A DNA stretch of 64,000 bases from Streptomyces candidus (GCF_014207445.1 NZ_JACHEM010000003.1:496001-560000), one strand, 5' to 3'; counted from the first letter of the stretch, positions 45,492 through 55,927 are shown. Numbers and translations: made by a program. The notes: generated from the letters alone by a model not told the origin.

Positions 45492-46163
45492 GTGGAGCAA
45501 CCCAGGACCCGACCCCGCCCCGGCGGCCCGCGCCCCTCGCAGCGCAGGCCGCACCGCATCGCCGTGGAGGAGGTCACCGCCGAGACCTCGCCCGTGTACC
45601 GGGGGGCCGGCCGCCCCGAGCGGCCGGTCGCGCCGGTGGTGTCGGCGCTGCGACGGCTGCCCAATCCCCGGCTGACCGGCCTTGGCGGAGGGCTCTTCGC
45701 CTCCGTGATCATGTTCGTGCTGGGGTGTCTGGACAGGCTGTTGTTCGGAGGCTCGCCGGTGGTCTACGGGGTGCTCTTCCTGCCGGTCTGTGCGCTGACC
45801 GCGCTGTGGGTGCGGACCGCGGACCTCGTCACCGCGCCGATCGCCGTGCCGATCGCCTTCGCCTGCGGGCTGCTGCCCATCGCCGGCGGGTCCGACGGGG
45901 TGGGCGGCCGGCTGATGGCGGTCGTCACGGCACTCGCCGTGCACGCGGGCTGGCTCTACGGCGGCACGCTGGTGGCCGGTCTCATCGCGAGCGTGCGGAA
46001 GATCCGGCAGATGGCGGGCAAGCGTGCCGCGGCGCGGGAGGGTTCCGCCGCCGTGCCGGTCGCCCCCGCCGTCGCACGGTCGCAGGCGCCGGGCGCACCA
46101 CGGCCTCCGCGGGTACGGCGGCGGCCTGGCGTACAGCCTCAGCGGCCGCCGCACGGCGACTGA
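45492..46163 (+). CDS. Membrane protein of DUF6542 type
   Basis: A 223-residue protein: a Pro/Arg-rich N-terminus (~60 residues), four hydrophobic segments (LGGGLFASVIMFVLGCLDRL, VYGVLFLPVCALTALWV, TAPIAVPIAFACGLLPIAG and LMAVVTALAVHAGWLYGGTLVAGL), then a basic Pro-rich tail. It resembles the small Streptomyces integral membrane family called DUF6542. The function is unknown. The GTG at 45492 (VEQPRTRP) is chosen; an ATG at 45465 is possible. It is convergent with ppgK. Confidence 0.7.
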   Translation: MEQPRTRPRPGGPRPSQRRPHRIAVEEVTAETSPVYRGAGRPERPVAPVVSALRRLPNPRLTGLGGGLFASVIMFVLGCLDRLLFGGSPVVYGVLFLPVCALTALWVRTADLVTAPIAVPIAFACGLLPIAGGSDGVGGRLMAVVTALAVHAGWLYGGTLVAGLIASVRKIRQMAGKRAAAREGSAAVPVAPAVARSQAPGAPRPPRVRRRPGVQPQRPPHGD

Positions 46164-46346
46164 GGAGCACAGCTCCCCGCGCGGTGACGGGGGCGCCGTT
46201 ACCCGCCGCCGTTTCCCGCTCGCGCCTGAAAGTGCCGTCTCCTGCGCGGTGACCGAGCGTCCCGGATCCCCGCGCGCGGCGCCTGAACCCCGCGTTCGCC
46301 GTGCACGCCGCCCCCGCACCGCGACCGGGCGGGCGGGGCGGCGGAG

Positions 46347-47084
46347 CTAGCGCTTGGCGGCTGCCATGGCCGCGCCCACGATCCCCGCGTTGTTCTGGAG
46401 CTGGGCCGGGACGATCTCCGCGCGGATGCCCTCGATGAGGGGCAGGAACTTGTCCGCCTTGCGGCTGACGCCTCCGCCGATGATGAACAGGGACGGCGAG
46501 AAGAGCATCTCCAGGTGCGCCAAGTACTTGGTGACCCGCTTCGCCCAGTGCTCCCAGCTCAGGTCCTCGTCCTCCTTGGCCTTCGTGGAGGCGTGCTTCT
46601 CGGCCTCGCGGCCGTGGAGTTCCAGGTGGCCCAGTTCGGTGTTGGGGACGAGCTTGCCGTCGAGGAAGAGGGCACTGCCGATGCCGGTGCCGAAGGTGAG
46701 GAGGAAGACCGTGCCCTGGCGGCCCGCGCCCGCCCCGAACGTCATCTCGGCGACGCCCGCCGCGTCCGCGTCGTTCAGCACGGTGACCGGCATGCCGAGG
46801 CGCTCGCCGAGCACGGACTGGGCGTTGAGGTCCACCCAGCCCTTGTCGACGTTGGCGGCCGTACGGGTGACGCCGTCCGTGACGACGCCGGGGAAGGTGA
46901 TGCCCACCGGCCCCGACCAGCCGAAGTGGTCGACGACCTCCTTCACGCCGTCGATCACGCTGTCCGGCGTGGCCGGGTGCGGGGTCAGTACCTTGTGCCG
47001 CGGCTCGGCAAGGTCGCCCCGCGCCAGGTCCACGGGAGCGCCCTTGATGCCGGAACCGCCGATGTCCACTCCGAACACGTTCAT
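46347..47084 (-). CDS. ppgK: Polyphosphate glucokinase
   Basis: A 245-residue ROK-family kinase phosphorylating glucose with polyphosphate (and ATP). FGVDIGGSGIKGAPVD at the N-terminus, NDADAAGVAEM with the catalytic Asp, LTFGTGIGSALFLDG and PNTELGHLELHG match actinobacterial PpgK. The ATG at 47084 starts MNVFGVDIGG; the longer frame adds 10 unlikely residues. It neighbours ispH, as in S. coelicolor (SCO5059/SCO5058, from memory). Confidence 0.95.
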   Translation of the reverse strand: MNVFGVDIGGSGIKGAPVDLARGDLAEPRHKVLTPHPATPDSVIDGVKEVVDHFGWSGPVGITFPGVVTDGVTRTAANVDKGWVDLNAQSVLGERLGMPVTVLNDADAAGVAEMTFGAGAGRQGTVFLLTFGTGIGSALFLDGKLVPNTELGHLELHGREAEKHASTKAKEDEDLSWEHWAKRVTKYLAHLEMLFSPSLFIIGGGVSRKADKFLPLIEGIRAEIVPAQLQNNAGIVGAAMAAAKR

Positions 47085-47138
47085 GGACACCACCGTACGA
47101 CGCACCACCGACAACCGGGCGGAGAGTCCTGCGGAGGG

Positions 47139-48119
47139 CTACCTGCTGCCGAGGGCGGCGGCCTCCGCGCGCAGGTCGCGGCGGAGTTCCTTGGGCAGCG
47201 AGAAGGTGATCGACTCGTCGGCCGTCCTGACCGTCTCGACGTCCGCGTAGCCGCGCTCGGCGAGCCACTCCAGGACGCCGTCGACGAGGACGTCCGGTAC
47301 GGAGGCGCCCGAGGTGAGGCCGACCGTCGTCACTCCCTCCAGCCAGGATTCGTCGATCTCCGCAGCGAAGTCGACCAGGTGGGCGGCGGGGGCTCCGGCG
47401 TCCAGGGCGACCTCGACCATCCGGATCGAGTTCGAGGAGTTCTTGGAGCCCACGACGATGACGAGTTCGGCGTCCTCGGCCAGCTTCTTGACCGCGATCT
47501 GGCGGTTCTGGGTGGCGTAGCAGATGTCGTCGCTGGGAGGGGAGAGGAGGTTGGGGAACCTGGACTTCAGGGCGTCGACCGTCTCCATCGTCTCGTCGAC
47601 GGACAGGGTGGTCTGGGAGAGCCAGACGACCTTCGACTCGTCGCGCACGGTGACGTTCTCCACGTCCTGTGGGCCGTCGACCAGGGTGATGTGGTCAGGG
47701 GCCTCGCCGGAGGTGCCGATGACCTCCTCGTGGCCCTCGTGGCCGATCAGCAGGATGTCGTAGTCGTCCTTGGCGTACCGGACGGCTTCCTTGTGCACCT
47801 TGGTGACCAGGGGGCAGGTGGCGTCGATCGTGGCGAGCTTCCGCTCGGCGGCCTCGGCGTGGACGGTCGGGGCGACGCCGTGCGCGGAGAACATCACGAT
47901 GGAGCCCTCCGGGACCTCCGCGGTCTGCTCGACGAAGATCGCGCCCTTCTTCTCCAGGGTCTGCACGACGTACTTGTTGTGGACGATCTCGTGCCGGACG
48001 TAGATCGGCGCACCGTACTGCTCAAGGGCCTTCTCGACGGCGATGACGGCGCGGTCCACGCCCGCGCAGTAGCCACGGGGGGCGGCAAGCAGGACACGGC
48101 GGGCAGGGGAGGAAGTCAT
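47139..48119 (-). CDS. ispH: 4-hydroxy-3-methylbut-2-enyl diphosphate reductase IspH
   Basis: A 326-residue iron-sulphur enzyme that makes IPP and DMAPP in the last step of the MEP isoprenoid pathway. The three cluster cysteines are in [23 protein letters not shown] and [21 protein letters not shown] carries a conserved His, and [10 protein letters not shown] contacts the substrate. The ATG at 48119 (MTSSPARR) is used with GAGG upstream. Length is typical. It is convergent with nothing and divergent from the APC permease gene. Confidence 0.96.
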   Translation of the reverse strand: MTSSPARRVLLAAPRGYCAGVDRAVIAVEKALEQYGAPIYVRHEIVHNKYVVQTLEKKGAIFVEQTAEVPEGSIVMFSAHGVAPTVHAEAAERKLATIDATCPLVTKVHKEAVRYAKDDYDILLIGHEGHEEVIGTSGEAPDHITLVDGPQDVENVTVRDESKVVWLSQTTLSVDETMETVDALKSRFPNLLSPPSDDICYATQNRQIAVKKLAEDAELVIVVGSKNSSNSIRMVEVALDAGAPAAHLVDFAAEIDESWLEGVTTVGLTSGASVPDVLVDGVLEWLAERGYADVETVRTADESITFSLPKELRRDLRAEAAALGSR

Positions 48120-48208
48120 GCACCCCATCGTAAGGCCGTGTCCGGGAGGCCAAAGATCGCCCGCGGGGGAACACTGGGATGGTTGACCGGCTCGCGTACG
48201 GAGGAACG

Positions 48209-49678
48209 ATGGCGGGGAGTCCTGACGGGACCGAAGGTACGGCCGGTACGACAGGGGCGACGGAGGCCGCCGACGCCGCGGGTGCCGGTGGACCCGCCGG
48301 GTCAGGCGAGGCCGCTGGGCCGCGTGGACGCAGGCCCGGTGGGCGGCCGCAGCTCAGGAGGAGCCTCGGGTTCCGGGATCTCGTCGTCTACGGCCTGCTG
48401 TTCATCGCGCCCATGGCCCCGGTCGGTGTCTTCGGCACCCTCGACGCCAAGTCGCACGGCGCCGTCGCGCTCGTCTACGTCGTCGCGACGGTGGCGATGG
48501 CGTTCACCGCCTTCAGCTACGCGCAGATGGTGCGGGTGGTCCCGCAGGCGGGTTCCGTCTTCGCCTACGCGCGCGCCGGGCTCGGCGAGGGGCCGGGGTT
48601 CGTCGCCGGGTGGATGGCGATGCTCGACTACCTGCTGATCCCGGCCGTGGCGTACCTGTTCTCGGGCATCGCGCTGAACGCCCTGATCCCGTCGGTGTCG
48701 CAGTGGGTGTGGACGGCGCTCGCCGTGCTGGTGACCACCGCGCTGAACATGACGGGCGTACGGGCCGCGGCGCGGGTCGGGTTCGCGGTGCTGGCGCTGG
48801 AGATCGCGGTGCTGCTGGTCTTCGTGGTGGCCGCACTCGTGGTGCTGCTGCGGGACGGCGCCCAGCGCGACTGGCTGTCGCCGCTGACCGGCGACGGGTC
48901 GATGGGGGCGTTCTCGCTGGCGGCGGTGCTCGGCGCGGTGTCGGTGGCGGTGCTGTCCTACCTGGGCTTCGACGCGATCGCCTCGTTCGCGGAGGAGGTG
49001 ACGGGAGGCTCGGCACGGGTCGCGCGCGCGGTGCTGATGTGTCTGGCGCTGGTCGGCGTGCTGTTCGTCGTACAGACGTACCTGGTGGCGCTGCTGTCGC
49101 CGGTGACGGCGGCCGAGCTGGCGGCCGACCCGTCGAAACAGGGCACGGCCTTCTACGACGCGGTGGACGGGGCAGTGGGGGCGTGGCTGCACGACCTGGT
49201 GGCGGTGAGCAAGGCGATCGGCGCGGCGTTCGCGGCACTGGCGGGACAGGCGGCGGCGGGGCGGCTGCTGTTCGCGATGGCACGGGAACGGCGGCTGCCG
49301 GGCGTGCTGGCGCGGGTGGACGCGAAGTCCGGGGTGCCGAGGGTGGCGCTCGGGCTCGCGGCCGTGGTGACGCTGGTGGCGGCGGTGTGGGCGGCCCGGC
49401 GGGGGGACGGCATGGACCATCTGGTGTCGGTCGTCGACATCGGTGCGCTGACCGCCTTCGTCCTGCTGCACGCCTCGGTGATCGGGTGGTTCGCCGTTCG
49501 GCGCAAGGCGGGGGCGCCGGTGTGGTGGCGGCACGTCGTCGCCCCCGTGCTGGGGGCGCTGATCGCGGTCGCCGTCATCGTGGAGGCGAGCCGGGCGGCG
49601 CAGGTGGTGGGCGCGGCGTGGCTCCTGGTGGGGCTGGTGGTCCTGTTCGCCCAACGGGGGCGGGCGGTTCGGCGGTAG
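48209..49678 (+). CDS. APC-family amino acid permease
   Basis: A 489-residue amino acid/polyamine transporter with ~12 helices after a ~45-residue Gly/Ala-rich N-terminus. [37 protein letters not shown], and [21 protein letters not shown] are the usual APC landmarks. It imports an amino acid or amine with protons; the substrate is not predictable. The ATG at 48209 follows an excellent GGAGGA at 48200-48205, better than the ATG at 48179. Confidence 0.9.
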   Translation: MAGSPDGTEGTAGTTGATEAADAAGAGGPAGSGEAAGPRGRRPGGRPQLRRSLGFRDLVVYGLLFIAPMAPVGVFGTLDAKSHGAVALVYVVATVAMAFTAFSYAQMVRVVPQAGSVFAYARAGLGEGPGFVAGWMAMLDYLLIPAVAYLFSGIALNALIPSVSQWVWTALAVLVTTALNMTGVRAAARVGFAVLALEIAVLLVFVVAALVVLLRDGAQRDWLSPLTGDGSMGAFSLAAVLGAVSVAVLSYLGFDAIASFAEEVTGGSARVARAVLMCLALVGVLFVVQTYLVALLSPVTAAELAADPSKQGTAFYDAVDGAVGAWLHDLVAVSKAIGAAFAALAGQAAAGRLLFAMARERRLPGVLARVDAKSGVPRVALGLAAVVTLVAAVWAARRGDGMDHLVSVVDIGALTAFVLLHASVIGWFAVRRKAGAPVWWRHVVAPVLGALIAVAVIVEASRAAQVVGAAWLLVGLVVLFAQRGRAVRR

Positions 49679-49885
49679 AGGGGGCGCGGGGTGGTCGGGG
49701 CCGGGCCGGGTGCGGGGCGTGGGGCGGCGGGACGGCCACCGGTCGGCCACGACGTCCGGGCCCGAGGTGCGTACGGCCACGTCGATCCGAGCGGGTGCAC
49801 CGCGAGACCGTGCGGCTCGCCGCCGGGCAGGCCGTGCTCCTCGGCAAGCGGCCCCGTTGTCGGTGCTGCGGGCTAGCCTCGGGGC

Positions 49886-51112
49886 ATGGCTCTCAACACG
49901 TCAGCGGACGCGCCCCTTCCGGTCGGTGAGGTCTCCCGGTTGATCGGGGGATGGATCGACCGGCTCGGCGCCGTGTGGGTCGAGGGGCAGATCACACAGT
50001 TGTCACGGCGGCCGGGCGCGGGGGTGGTGTTCCTGACGCTGCGTGATCCGTCGAACGACATCTCCGTGGCCGTGACCTGCTACCGGCAGGTCTTCGACGC
50101 GGTGGCCGACGTCGTCTCGGAGGGCGCGCGCGTCGTCGTCCACGCCAAGCCCGAGTGGTACGCGCCGCGCGGGCAGTTGTCGCTGCGGGCGAGCGAGATC
50201 AAACCGGTGGGCATCGGGGAACTGCTCGCCCGGCTGGAGCAGCTGAAGAAGTCCCTGGCCGCGGAGGGCCTCTTCGCACTCGACCGGAAGCGGAGCCTGC
50301 CGTTCCTTCCGCAGCTGGTCGGGCTGGTGACAGGGCGGGCCAGTGCGGCGGAGCGTGACGTCCTGGAGAACGCGCGGCGGCGGTGGCCCGCCGTCCGCTT
50401 CGAGGTGCGCAACGTGGCCGTCCAGGGCGTCCACGCGGTCCCGCAGGTCGTTCAGGCCGTGCAGGAGCTGGACGCCCTCCCGGACGTCGACGTGATCATC
50501 GTGGCGCGCGGCGGCGGCAGCGTCGAGGACCTGCTGCCGTTCTCGGACGAGCAATTGGTACGGGCGGTGTCGGCGGCCCGTACGCCCGTCGTGTCGGCCA
50601 TCGGGCACGAGCCGGACTCGCCGCTGCTGGACCTGGTCGCCGACGTACGGGCCTCCACGCCCACCGACGCCGCGAAGAAGGTCGTACCGGACGTGGGCGA
50701 GGAGCTCGACCGGGTCCAGGCGCTCCGCGACCGGGCGCTGCGGATCGTGCAGGGTCTCCTCGACCGGGAGGAGCGCGGCCTCGCTTCCGCGCTGGCCAGG
50801 CCCGTGATGGAGCGGCCGCAACGGATGGTCGAGGACCGGGAGGCGGAGGTGGACGCGTTGGTGGCACGGAGCCGCCGGACGCTGGGGCACCTGCTGGACC
50901 GGGCCGACTCCGAGCTGTCGCACACCCGGGCGCGGGTCGTGGCGCTCTCGCCGGCCGCCACGCTGGAACGGGGGTACGCGGTGCTGCAACGGGGCGACGG
51001 GGCGGTGGTGCGTTCGCCCGACGACGTGTCGGGCGGGGACGAACTGCGGGCGCGGGTCTTCGAGGGGGAGTTCGCGGTACGGGTCGCGGCGGCGCGCGAC
51101 GAGGGGGAATGA
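49886..51112 (+). CDS. xseA: Exodeoxyribonuclease VII large subunit
   Basis: A 408-residue catalytic subunit of ExoVII, which degrades single-stranded DNA to oligonucleotides. An N-terminal OB-fold ([20 protein letters not shown] through [20 protein letters not shown]) precedes the catalytic region with [39 protein letters not shown] and [19 protein letters not shown] long helical region then leads to a C-terminal interaction segment ([14 protein letters not shown]). xseB follows after a short gap. Confidence 0.96.
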   Translation: MALNTSADAPLPVGEVSRLIGGWIDRLGAVWVEGQITQLSRRPGAGVVFLTLRDPSNDISVAVTCYRQVFDAVADVVSEGARVVVHAKPEWYAPRGQLSLRASEIKPVGIGELLARLEQLKKSLAAEGLFALDRKRSLPFLPQLVGLVTGRASAAERDVLENARRRWPAVRFEVRNVAVQGVHAVPQVVQAVQELDALPDVDVIIVARGGGSVEDLLPFSDEQLVRAVSAARTPVVSAIGHEPDSPLLDLVADVRASTPTDAAKKVVPDVGEELDRVQALRDRALRIVQGLLDREERGLASALARPVMERPQRMVEDREAEVDALVARSRRTLGHLLDRADSELSHTRARVVALSPAATLERGYAVLQRGDGAVVRSPDDVSGGDELRARVFEGEFAVRVAAARDEGE

Positions 51113-51201
51113 CAGGGGCGGCTGACGGGGAGCGGGGAGGGCCGCTGGGGGGCGGGTGAGCTGCACTGTCGTTGTCGGACCTCGCACATAGGGTGGATCG
51201 C

Positions 51202-51429
51202 ATGGCCAAGACGGAAGAAGCCGGTGCCGGAGCCGAGGTGGGCTACGAGCAGGCTCGGGACGAGTTGATCGAGGTCGTACGACGCCTGGAGGCGGGCGGT
51301 ACGACGCTGGAGGAGTCACTGGCCCTGTGGGAGCGCGGGGAGGAGCTGGCGAAGGTGTGCAGGGGGTGGCTCGAAGGGGCTCGGGCTCGGCTGAACGCGG
51401 CGCTGGCGGAGGGGCAGCGGGAGGGCTGA
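51202..51429 (+). CDS. xseB: Exodeoxyribonuclease VII small subunit
   Basis: A 75-residue helical protein with the XseB pattern [35 protein letters not shown] and a C-terminal helix RLNAAL. Several copies bind one XseA. The ATG at 51202 follows AGGGTGG. It lies 89 bp after xseA. Confidence 0.93.
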   Translation: MAKTEEAGAGAEVGYEQARDELIEVVRRLEAGGTTLEESLALWERGEELAKVCRGWLEGARARLNAALAEGQREG

Positions 51430-51506
51430 CCCCCGCGCCCGGACCGTAGCTCTGGCATGCCCTCGGACTCGGTTGCGGGGGCCGGGTGTCCGCCGCCCCG
51501 GTGCGT

Positions 51507-51535
51507 CCTGCCGCAGGCCCGTGAGGGCCGGCAGG
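51507..51535 (+). terminator. Hairpin after xseB
   Basis: CCTGCCG at 51507-51513 pairs with CGGCAGG at 51529-51535 and inner bases also pair. It lies in the 276-bp gap before the sigma-factor gene, which otherwise holds that gene's promoter; GGGAAC at ~51608 could be an ECF-type -35. Confidence 0.5.
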
Positions 51536-51705
51536 CACATCCGGATGCGCCGGATCGCCCGCCTCCGCGGGACGGGGGAAGTTCGTCAACGGGTTTCTGT
51601 TATCCGGGAACCCGGCCCCGGTCTCCTGTTCCGTGGAGCAAGATGCGTGTGCGTGCCGTACGTACGCGTGTACGGGCCGAGCAGGTGTGAGAGAGGCGGG
51701 AAACC

Positions 51706-53568
51706 GTGACCAGGGACCACGGAGTCGCGACAGTCGTAGCGGCGCAGAGCGGTGACCCGCAGGCGCAGGACGCCCTTGTCGCCGCCTACCTGCCTCTCGT
51801 CTACAACATCGTCGGCCGTGCGCTGGACGGTCACGCCGATGTCGACGACGTCGTGCAGGACACCATGCTGCGTGCCCTCGCCAACCTCCCGACCCTCCGT
51901 ATCCCGGAGAGTTTCCGGTCCTGGCTGGTGGCCATCGCCATGAACGAGGTGCGGCGGCACTGGCACCGCGAGCAGCCCCTCGGCCTTCCCGCGCCCGGGG
52001 AGCGCGAGCCCGCCGACCCCGGAGCCGACTTCGTCGGCCTGACCATCGTCCGGATGGGTCTGACCGGACAGCGCAAGGAGACCGTCGAGGCGACCCGCTG
52101 GCTGGACGGCGACGACCGGGCCCTGCTGTCCCTGTGGTGGCTGGAGGCGGCAGGTGAACTGACCCGGGCCGAGGTGGCGACGGCGCTGGAACTCGCGCCG
52201 GAGCACACCGCCGTACGCGTACAGCGGATGAAGTCCCAGCTGGAGGCGGCCCGGGTGGTGGTACGGGCACTGGCCGCCGTGCCGCTGTGCGGGCAGTTGC
52301 GGGAGGTGCTCGCAGCCTGGGACGGGACACCGTCCGCGCTGTGGCGGAAGCGAATATCGCGGCACGCGAAGGACTGTGCGACGTGCTCGGGCCACCGCGC
52401 CGGGCTCGTCCCGGCGGAGGGACTGCTGGCGGGGTTCGGGCTGGTGCCGGTGGCCGGGGCACTGGTGGAGCTGGTGAGCCTGGCGGTACGGAACGGGGGC
52501 GGGCCCGCAGCGGCAACCGGGGCGTACGACGCGTACGGCGTGTCGTACGCGACGGACGCCGCATCCGCGGCACACACCCAGCCGATACCGACCGCGGTCC
52601 CCTACCCGCACGCGGACCCGTACTCCCACGCGGACCCGGGCACGGCCCCGTATCCGGACGCGACCTCCCTCCCCGCGACCGACCGGACCCCCGGGACGGA
52701 GCCGCTCGTCGGCGCGGGCGCGGGTGCCGACGGGCCGGGCGGGGACCTCGGGAAGCGCACGCCCGGCGGCAGCGCCGTCGGTGACGGCCCCTCGCGCAGC
52801 GACCGGCGCCGGACCCGGCAGCGAAGGCGGCAGGTCGTGGTGGCGGTCGCCGTGCTGGCGGTCGTCGGCGGCGGGATCGGGGCAGTGCAGTGGTTCGCCG
52901 GCGGGGACGACGCCGCGGCCGGAACCTCCGTCGCGGACGCAGCCCGGACGAGCGGGCCCGTCCTGTCCGGCACGGGGACGGACGCGACCGCGACCGCATC
53001 CAGAGCGCCCAGCAGTGCCGTGCCCTCGCCCACGACCGCGTCGCCCACCAAATCCGCCACCCCGGGCAGGACGCCCGACAGAACCCCCGCCCCGACGAAG
53101 TCCGAGGCCGCCGCGCCGCCCGCCAAGCCGACCCGCGCCGCCGAGCCCACGCGCCCCGCCCCGCCGCCCGCACCGCCCGCACCGCCCGCCGGGCCCGCGC
53201 AGGAGGTGATCGCCCTGGTCAACTCCGAGCGGACGAAGGCGGGATGCGGCCCGGTCAGGGGCAACGCCCTGCTCCGCACCGCGGCGCAGCGGCACTCCGA
53301 GGACATGATCGCCCGCGGCTACTTCGACCACATCAGCCCCGACGGCGACGGTCCCGGCGAACGCGTGACCGCCGCCGGGTACAAGTGGAGTACGTACGGG
53401 GAGAACATCGCCGCAGGGCAGGCGACCCCCGCCGCCGTCATGGACACCTGGATGAAGAGCCCCGGGCACCGCGCCAACATCCTCAACTGCGCGTTCAAGG
53501 AGGTCGGCATCGGCATCGCGGACGCCTCGGGAGGCATCCGCTGGACGCAGGTGTTCGGCGCGCGGTAG
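51706..53568 (+). CDS. ECF-type sigma factor fused through a membrane segment to a CAP/SCP domain
   Basis: A 620-residue multidomain protein. Residues ~20-95 are sigma-70 region 2 (YLPLVYNIVGRALDGHADVD, DDVVQDTMLRALANLP, SFRSWLVAIAMNEVRRHW), and ~135-185 a region-4-like helix-turn-helix (LTRAEVATALELAPEHTAVR). Residues ~219-229 (HAKDCATCSGH) resemble the zinc-finger of anti-sigma factors. A low-complexity Pro/Ala/Asp stretch leads to one membrane helix (~376-397, VVVAVAVLAVVGGGIGAVQW), a Pro/Thr linker, and a C-terminal CAP domain (~498-620, VIALVNSERTKAGC, HSEDMIARGYFDHISPDG, GENIAAG). The sigma part should be cytoplasmic and the CAP domain outside. The GTG at 51706 has a GAGGCGGG upstream. 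Confidence 0.88.
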   Translation: MTRDHGVATVVAAQSGDPQAQDALVAAYLPLVYNIVGRALDGHADVDDVVQDTMLRALANLPTLRIPESFRSWLVAIAMNEVRRHWHREQPLGLPAPGEREPADPGADFVGLTIVRMGLTGQRKETVEATRWLDGDDRALLSLWWLEAAGELTRAEVATALELAPEHTAVRVQRMKSQLEAARVVVRALAAVPLCGQLREVLAAWDGTPSALWRKRISRHAKDCATCSGHRAGLVPAEGLLAGFGLVPVAGALVELVSLAVRNGGGPAAATGAYDAYGVSYATDAASAAHTQPIPTAVPYPHADPYSHADPGTAPYPDATSLPATDRTPGTEPLVGAGAGADGPGGDLGKRTPGGSAVGDGPSRSDRRRTRQRRRQVVVAVAVLAVVGGGIGAVQWFAGGDDAAAGTSVADAARTSGPVLSGTGTDATATASRAPSSAVPSPTTASPTKSATPGRTPDRTPAPTKSEAAAPPAKPTRAAEPTRPAPPPAPPAPPAGPAQEVIALVNSERTKAGCGPVRGNALLRTAAQRHSEDMIARGYFDHISPDGDGPGERVTAAGYKWSTYGENIAAGQATPAAVMDTWMKSPGHRANILNCAFKEVGIGIADASGGIRWTQVFGAR

Positions 53569-53616
53569 GCGCCCGCGGATCCCCGCGGACCCGGGTGCGC
53601 CGGCCCGCCGGCCCGC

Positions 53617-53643
53617 GGCACCTCCGCGCGAGCCCGAGGTGCC
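53617..53643. terminator. Hairpin between the sigma-CAP and PEP-mutase-family genes
   Basis: GGCACCTC (53617-53624) pairs with GAGGTGCC (53636-53643) in the convergent gap. Confidence 0.5.
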
Positions 53644-53704
53644 GGCCCGCGGGGGCGCGCGTGGGCGTCCCCCTGGGCGGGGCCCGGCCTCGGAAAGGCG
53701 CCCG

Positions 53705-54553
53705 TCAGTTCTCGAAGAGGGCGTTGAGTTCGTCGTGCGGGACCGCGCCCGCCACCGAGTCGTACGTCCCCGACGTCAGAAGCTCCTCGGTGGCCCGGCG
53801 CGCCACCGCGTATGCCGCGCCCGCCACCTTTCCGCCCAGGCTGATCCGTGCCACGCCCAGTGCGGCCAGCTCGGCGACGGCCGGGGACCCCGGCCCGGCC
53901 AGCACGTTCAGCGGTGCGTCGACGGCCGCCACCAGGGCCGCGAGTGTCTCCGGGTCGGTGACGCCGGGGACGAAGACGCCACTGGCGCCCGCTCCGACGT
54001 ACGCGTGCATCCGGCCGATCGTCTCCTCCAGCCGGCCCGACTCCTCGCCGATGCCGAACAGATAGGTGTCGATGCGGGCGTTGAGGTAGAGGGGAATGCC
54101 GGCCTTGTCGGCGGCGCTGCGGGCGGCGGCGATGCGGCCCGCCTGCTCCATGGGCGTACGGTGCCCGTCCTCCAGGTTGACGCCGACCGCGCCCGCCGCG
54201 ATCACGGCGGCGACCGTCTCGCCGACGCCCTCCGCGGTGTCCGCGAGGCCGCCCTCGATGTCGGCCGTCACCGGTACCTTCACCGCGTCGGCCACCCGCG
54301 CCACGAGTTCGAGCGCCCGCTCCCGGTCGAGTGCGTCACCGTCCGGGGCGCCCAGGCTCCAGGCGACGCCCGCACTGCTGGTGGCCACGGCGCTCGCTCC
54401 GGCCGCCTCGACGACCAGCGCGCTGGCGACGTCCCAGGCGTTGGCGAGCAGGAGCGGGGAGCCGGGGATGTGGTGCAGGGCGTGGAGAAGTTCGGCCTTC
54501 TCGCGCTGACCGGCGGCCCGGCCGCCGGATGTGTGGGAAATCGCAGAAGTCAT
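53705..54553 (-). CDS. Isocitrate lyase/phosphoenolpyruvate mutase superfamily enzyme
   Basis: A 282-residue TIM-barrel protein. LLLANAWDVASALVVEAAGA at the N-terminus, PVTADIEGGLAD, AGAVGVNLEDG and LYLNARIDTYLFG are superfamily landmarks with the Mg-binding acidic residues. Relatives cleave or form C-C or P-C bonds (2-methylisocitrate lyase, oxaloacetate hydrolase, PEP mutase). The C-terminal ISLGGKVAGAAYAVARRA is typical of the unassigned PEP-mutase-like group in actinobacteria. No phosphonate genes are nearby. The substrate is unknown. Confidence 0.85.
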   Translation of the reverse strand: MTSAISHTSGGRAAGQREKAELLHALHHIPGSPLLLANAWDVASALVVEAAGASAVATSSAGVAWSLGAPDGDALDRERALELVARVADAVKVPVTADIEGGLADTAEGVGETVAAVIAAGAVGVNLEDGHRTPMEQAGRIAAARSAADKAGIPLYLNARIDTYLFGIGEESGRLEETIGRMHAYVGAGASGVFVPGVTDPETLAALVAAVDAPLNVLAGPGSPAVAELAALGVARISLGGKVAGAAYAVARRATEELLTSGTYDSVAGAVPHDELNALFEN

Positions 54554-54746
54554 GGGCACAGTGGAGCACTTCGCGGGCCCGGAGGCTGGTGATTTTCCGA
54601 CCTCACCCGCGCCTGCCGCGCCCGCCGTCCGCACCCCCGTCGTGCGGTCCGGGCGCGTGCGCGAGAAGTGGCACGACCGCTTTCGGCCGTGCCGCGTACG
54701 ATGCGCGCGGCACCCCCGCAACGCCCCGACGAGGAGCTCCGCATCC

Positions 54747-55784
54747 ATGGCGATACCCCCGCCGCCCCCGGAACAGCCCTGGGACCGGCCCCGGCAGCCG
54801 TCCCCGCAGGTCCCGCACGACACCGAGATCCGGCAGGCCCCGGCCGTCCCGCATCGCCCCCACGGGCCGCAAAGCGCACAGGCCCCGCAGAGCTCGCAGG
54901 ACGCGCAGCCCCCGCAGGACCCGACCGCTCCGCATGCCCCCCACGCCCCGCCGCCCCAGGCGTACGGCGCGCCCCCCTTCGGTGCTCCGGCCCCCGGCCA
55001 GCCCTCGTACGGCCAGCCCTCGTACGGCCAGTCCCCGTACCCGCAGCCCTCCTACGGGCAGCCCCCGTACGCCGCCCACCCCTATGGTCCGCCACCCGCG
55101 CCGCCCGCCGCCAACGGGCTGGCCGTCGCTTCCCTCGTGACCGGCATCGTCTGCTGCGTGCCGCCGCTCGGCCTGATCCTGGGCCTCATGGCCCTGGCGC
55201 AGATCAAGAAGCGCGGCGACTCCGGCAAGGGGCTCGCGGTCACCGGCATCGTGCTGTCGTCGCTGAGCGTCGTCCTGGTGCTTGTCGGCCTGCTCACCGG
55301 CGGGCTGAACTCGCTCGGCGACGAGCTGCGGAAGGGGGCGAGCGGCAGCAACAGGTCCGTGGAGGATCTGCGGATCGGGCAGTGCTTCAACACTCCCGAC
55401 GGGTCGCTGGAGGGCACCACGTACGACGTGGAGGTCGTCGGCTGCGACAAGCCGCACGACGCCGAGGTGTTCGGCACCTTCGACCTCGCGGACGCGAAGG
55501 CGTACCCCGGCGACGAGAAGATCAGCAAGGTCGCCGACCAGCGCTGCGCCATCGCCGAGAAGAGCTACACCGGCGGGGGCGCGGCCGACGTCGACTCGTA
55601 CTACCTGATGCCGGACCCGCGCGGCTGGCGGCTCGGCGACCGCGGGGTCACCTGCGTCTTCGGCGACGAGTCGGGCGACCGTCTCACCGGCTCCCTCCGC
55701 GGCACCGGCAGCGGAGATTCGGGTGGCACGGGTGGGGCGGACAGTACGGATGGGACGGACGACGTCCAGGGTGAGGAGGTCTGA
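54747..55784 (+). CDS. DUF4190 / septum-formation-like membrane protein
   Basis: A 345-residue protein. The first ~115 residues are Pro/Gln/Tyr-rich with repeated SYGQP-type units. Residues ~120-195 hold two membrane helices of the DUF4190 type (GLAVASLVTGIVCCVPPLGL, GLAVTGIVLSSLSVVLVLVG) with GLMALAQIKKRGDSGKG between them. The extracellular part (~205-310) resembles the actinobacterial septum-formation domain: DLRIGQCFNTPDG, VVGCDKPHDAEVFGTFDL, CAIAEKSYTG. The exact role is unknown. The ATG at 54747 has GAGGAG upstream. Confidence 0.82.
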   Translation: MAIPPPPPEQPWDRPRQPSPQVPHDTEIRQAPAVPHRPHGPQSAQAPQSSQDAQPPQDPTAPHAPHAPPPQAYGAPPFGAPAPGQPSYGQPSYGQSPYPQPSYGQPPYAAHPYGPPPAPPAANGLAVASLVTGIVCCVPPLGLILGLMALAQIKKRGDSGKGLAVTGIVLSSLSVVLVLVGLLTGGLNSLGDELRKGASGSNRSVEDLRIGQCFNTPDGSLEGTTYDVEVVGCDKPHDAEVFGTFDLADAKAYPGDEKISKVADQRCAIAEKSYTGGGAADVDSYYLMPDPRGWRLGDRGVTCVFGDESGDRLTGSLRGTGSGDSGGTGGADSTDGTDDVQGEEV

Positions 55785-55927
55785 CCCGGGGTGTCGTGGC
55801 CTTACTCGCGGAAACATGCCTGCGTAACGGCAAATCATCACTTCGAGTGAAACCCTGGCCTTTGCTTGTGTCCGTCGACCCACGGTTGCCACGCTGTTGC
55901 TGTCTGTCAACCTGATGGGAGTGGCCA

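Noticed and set aside
50003..53182. 1059-codon minus-strand frame
   Set aside because: It runs antisense through xseA, xseB and the sigma-CAP gene and has low-complexity Arg/Pro composition.
55000..55060. Tandem DNA repeats
   Set aside because: They encode repeated SYGQP units in the DUF4190 protein tail and are ordinary coding low complexity.
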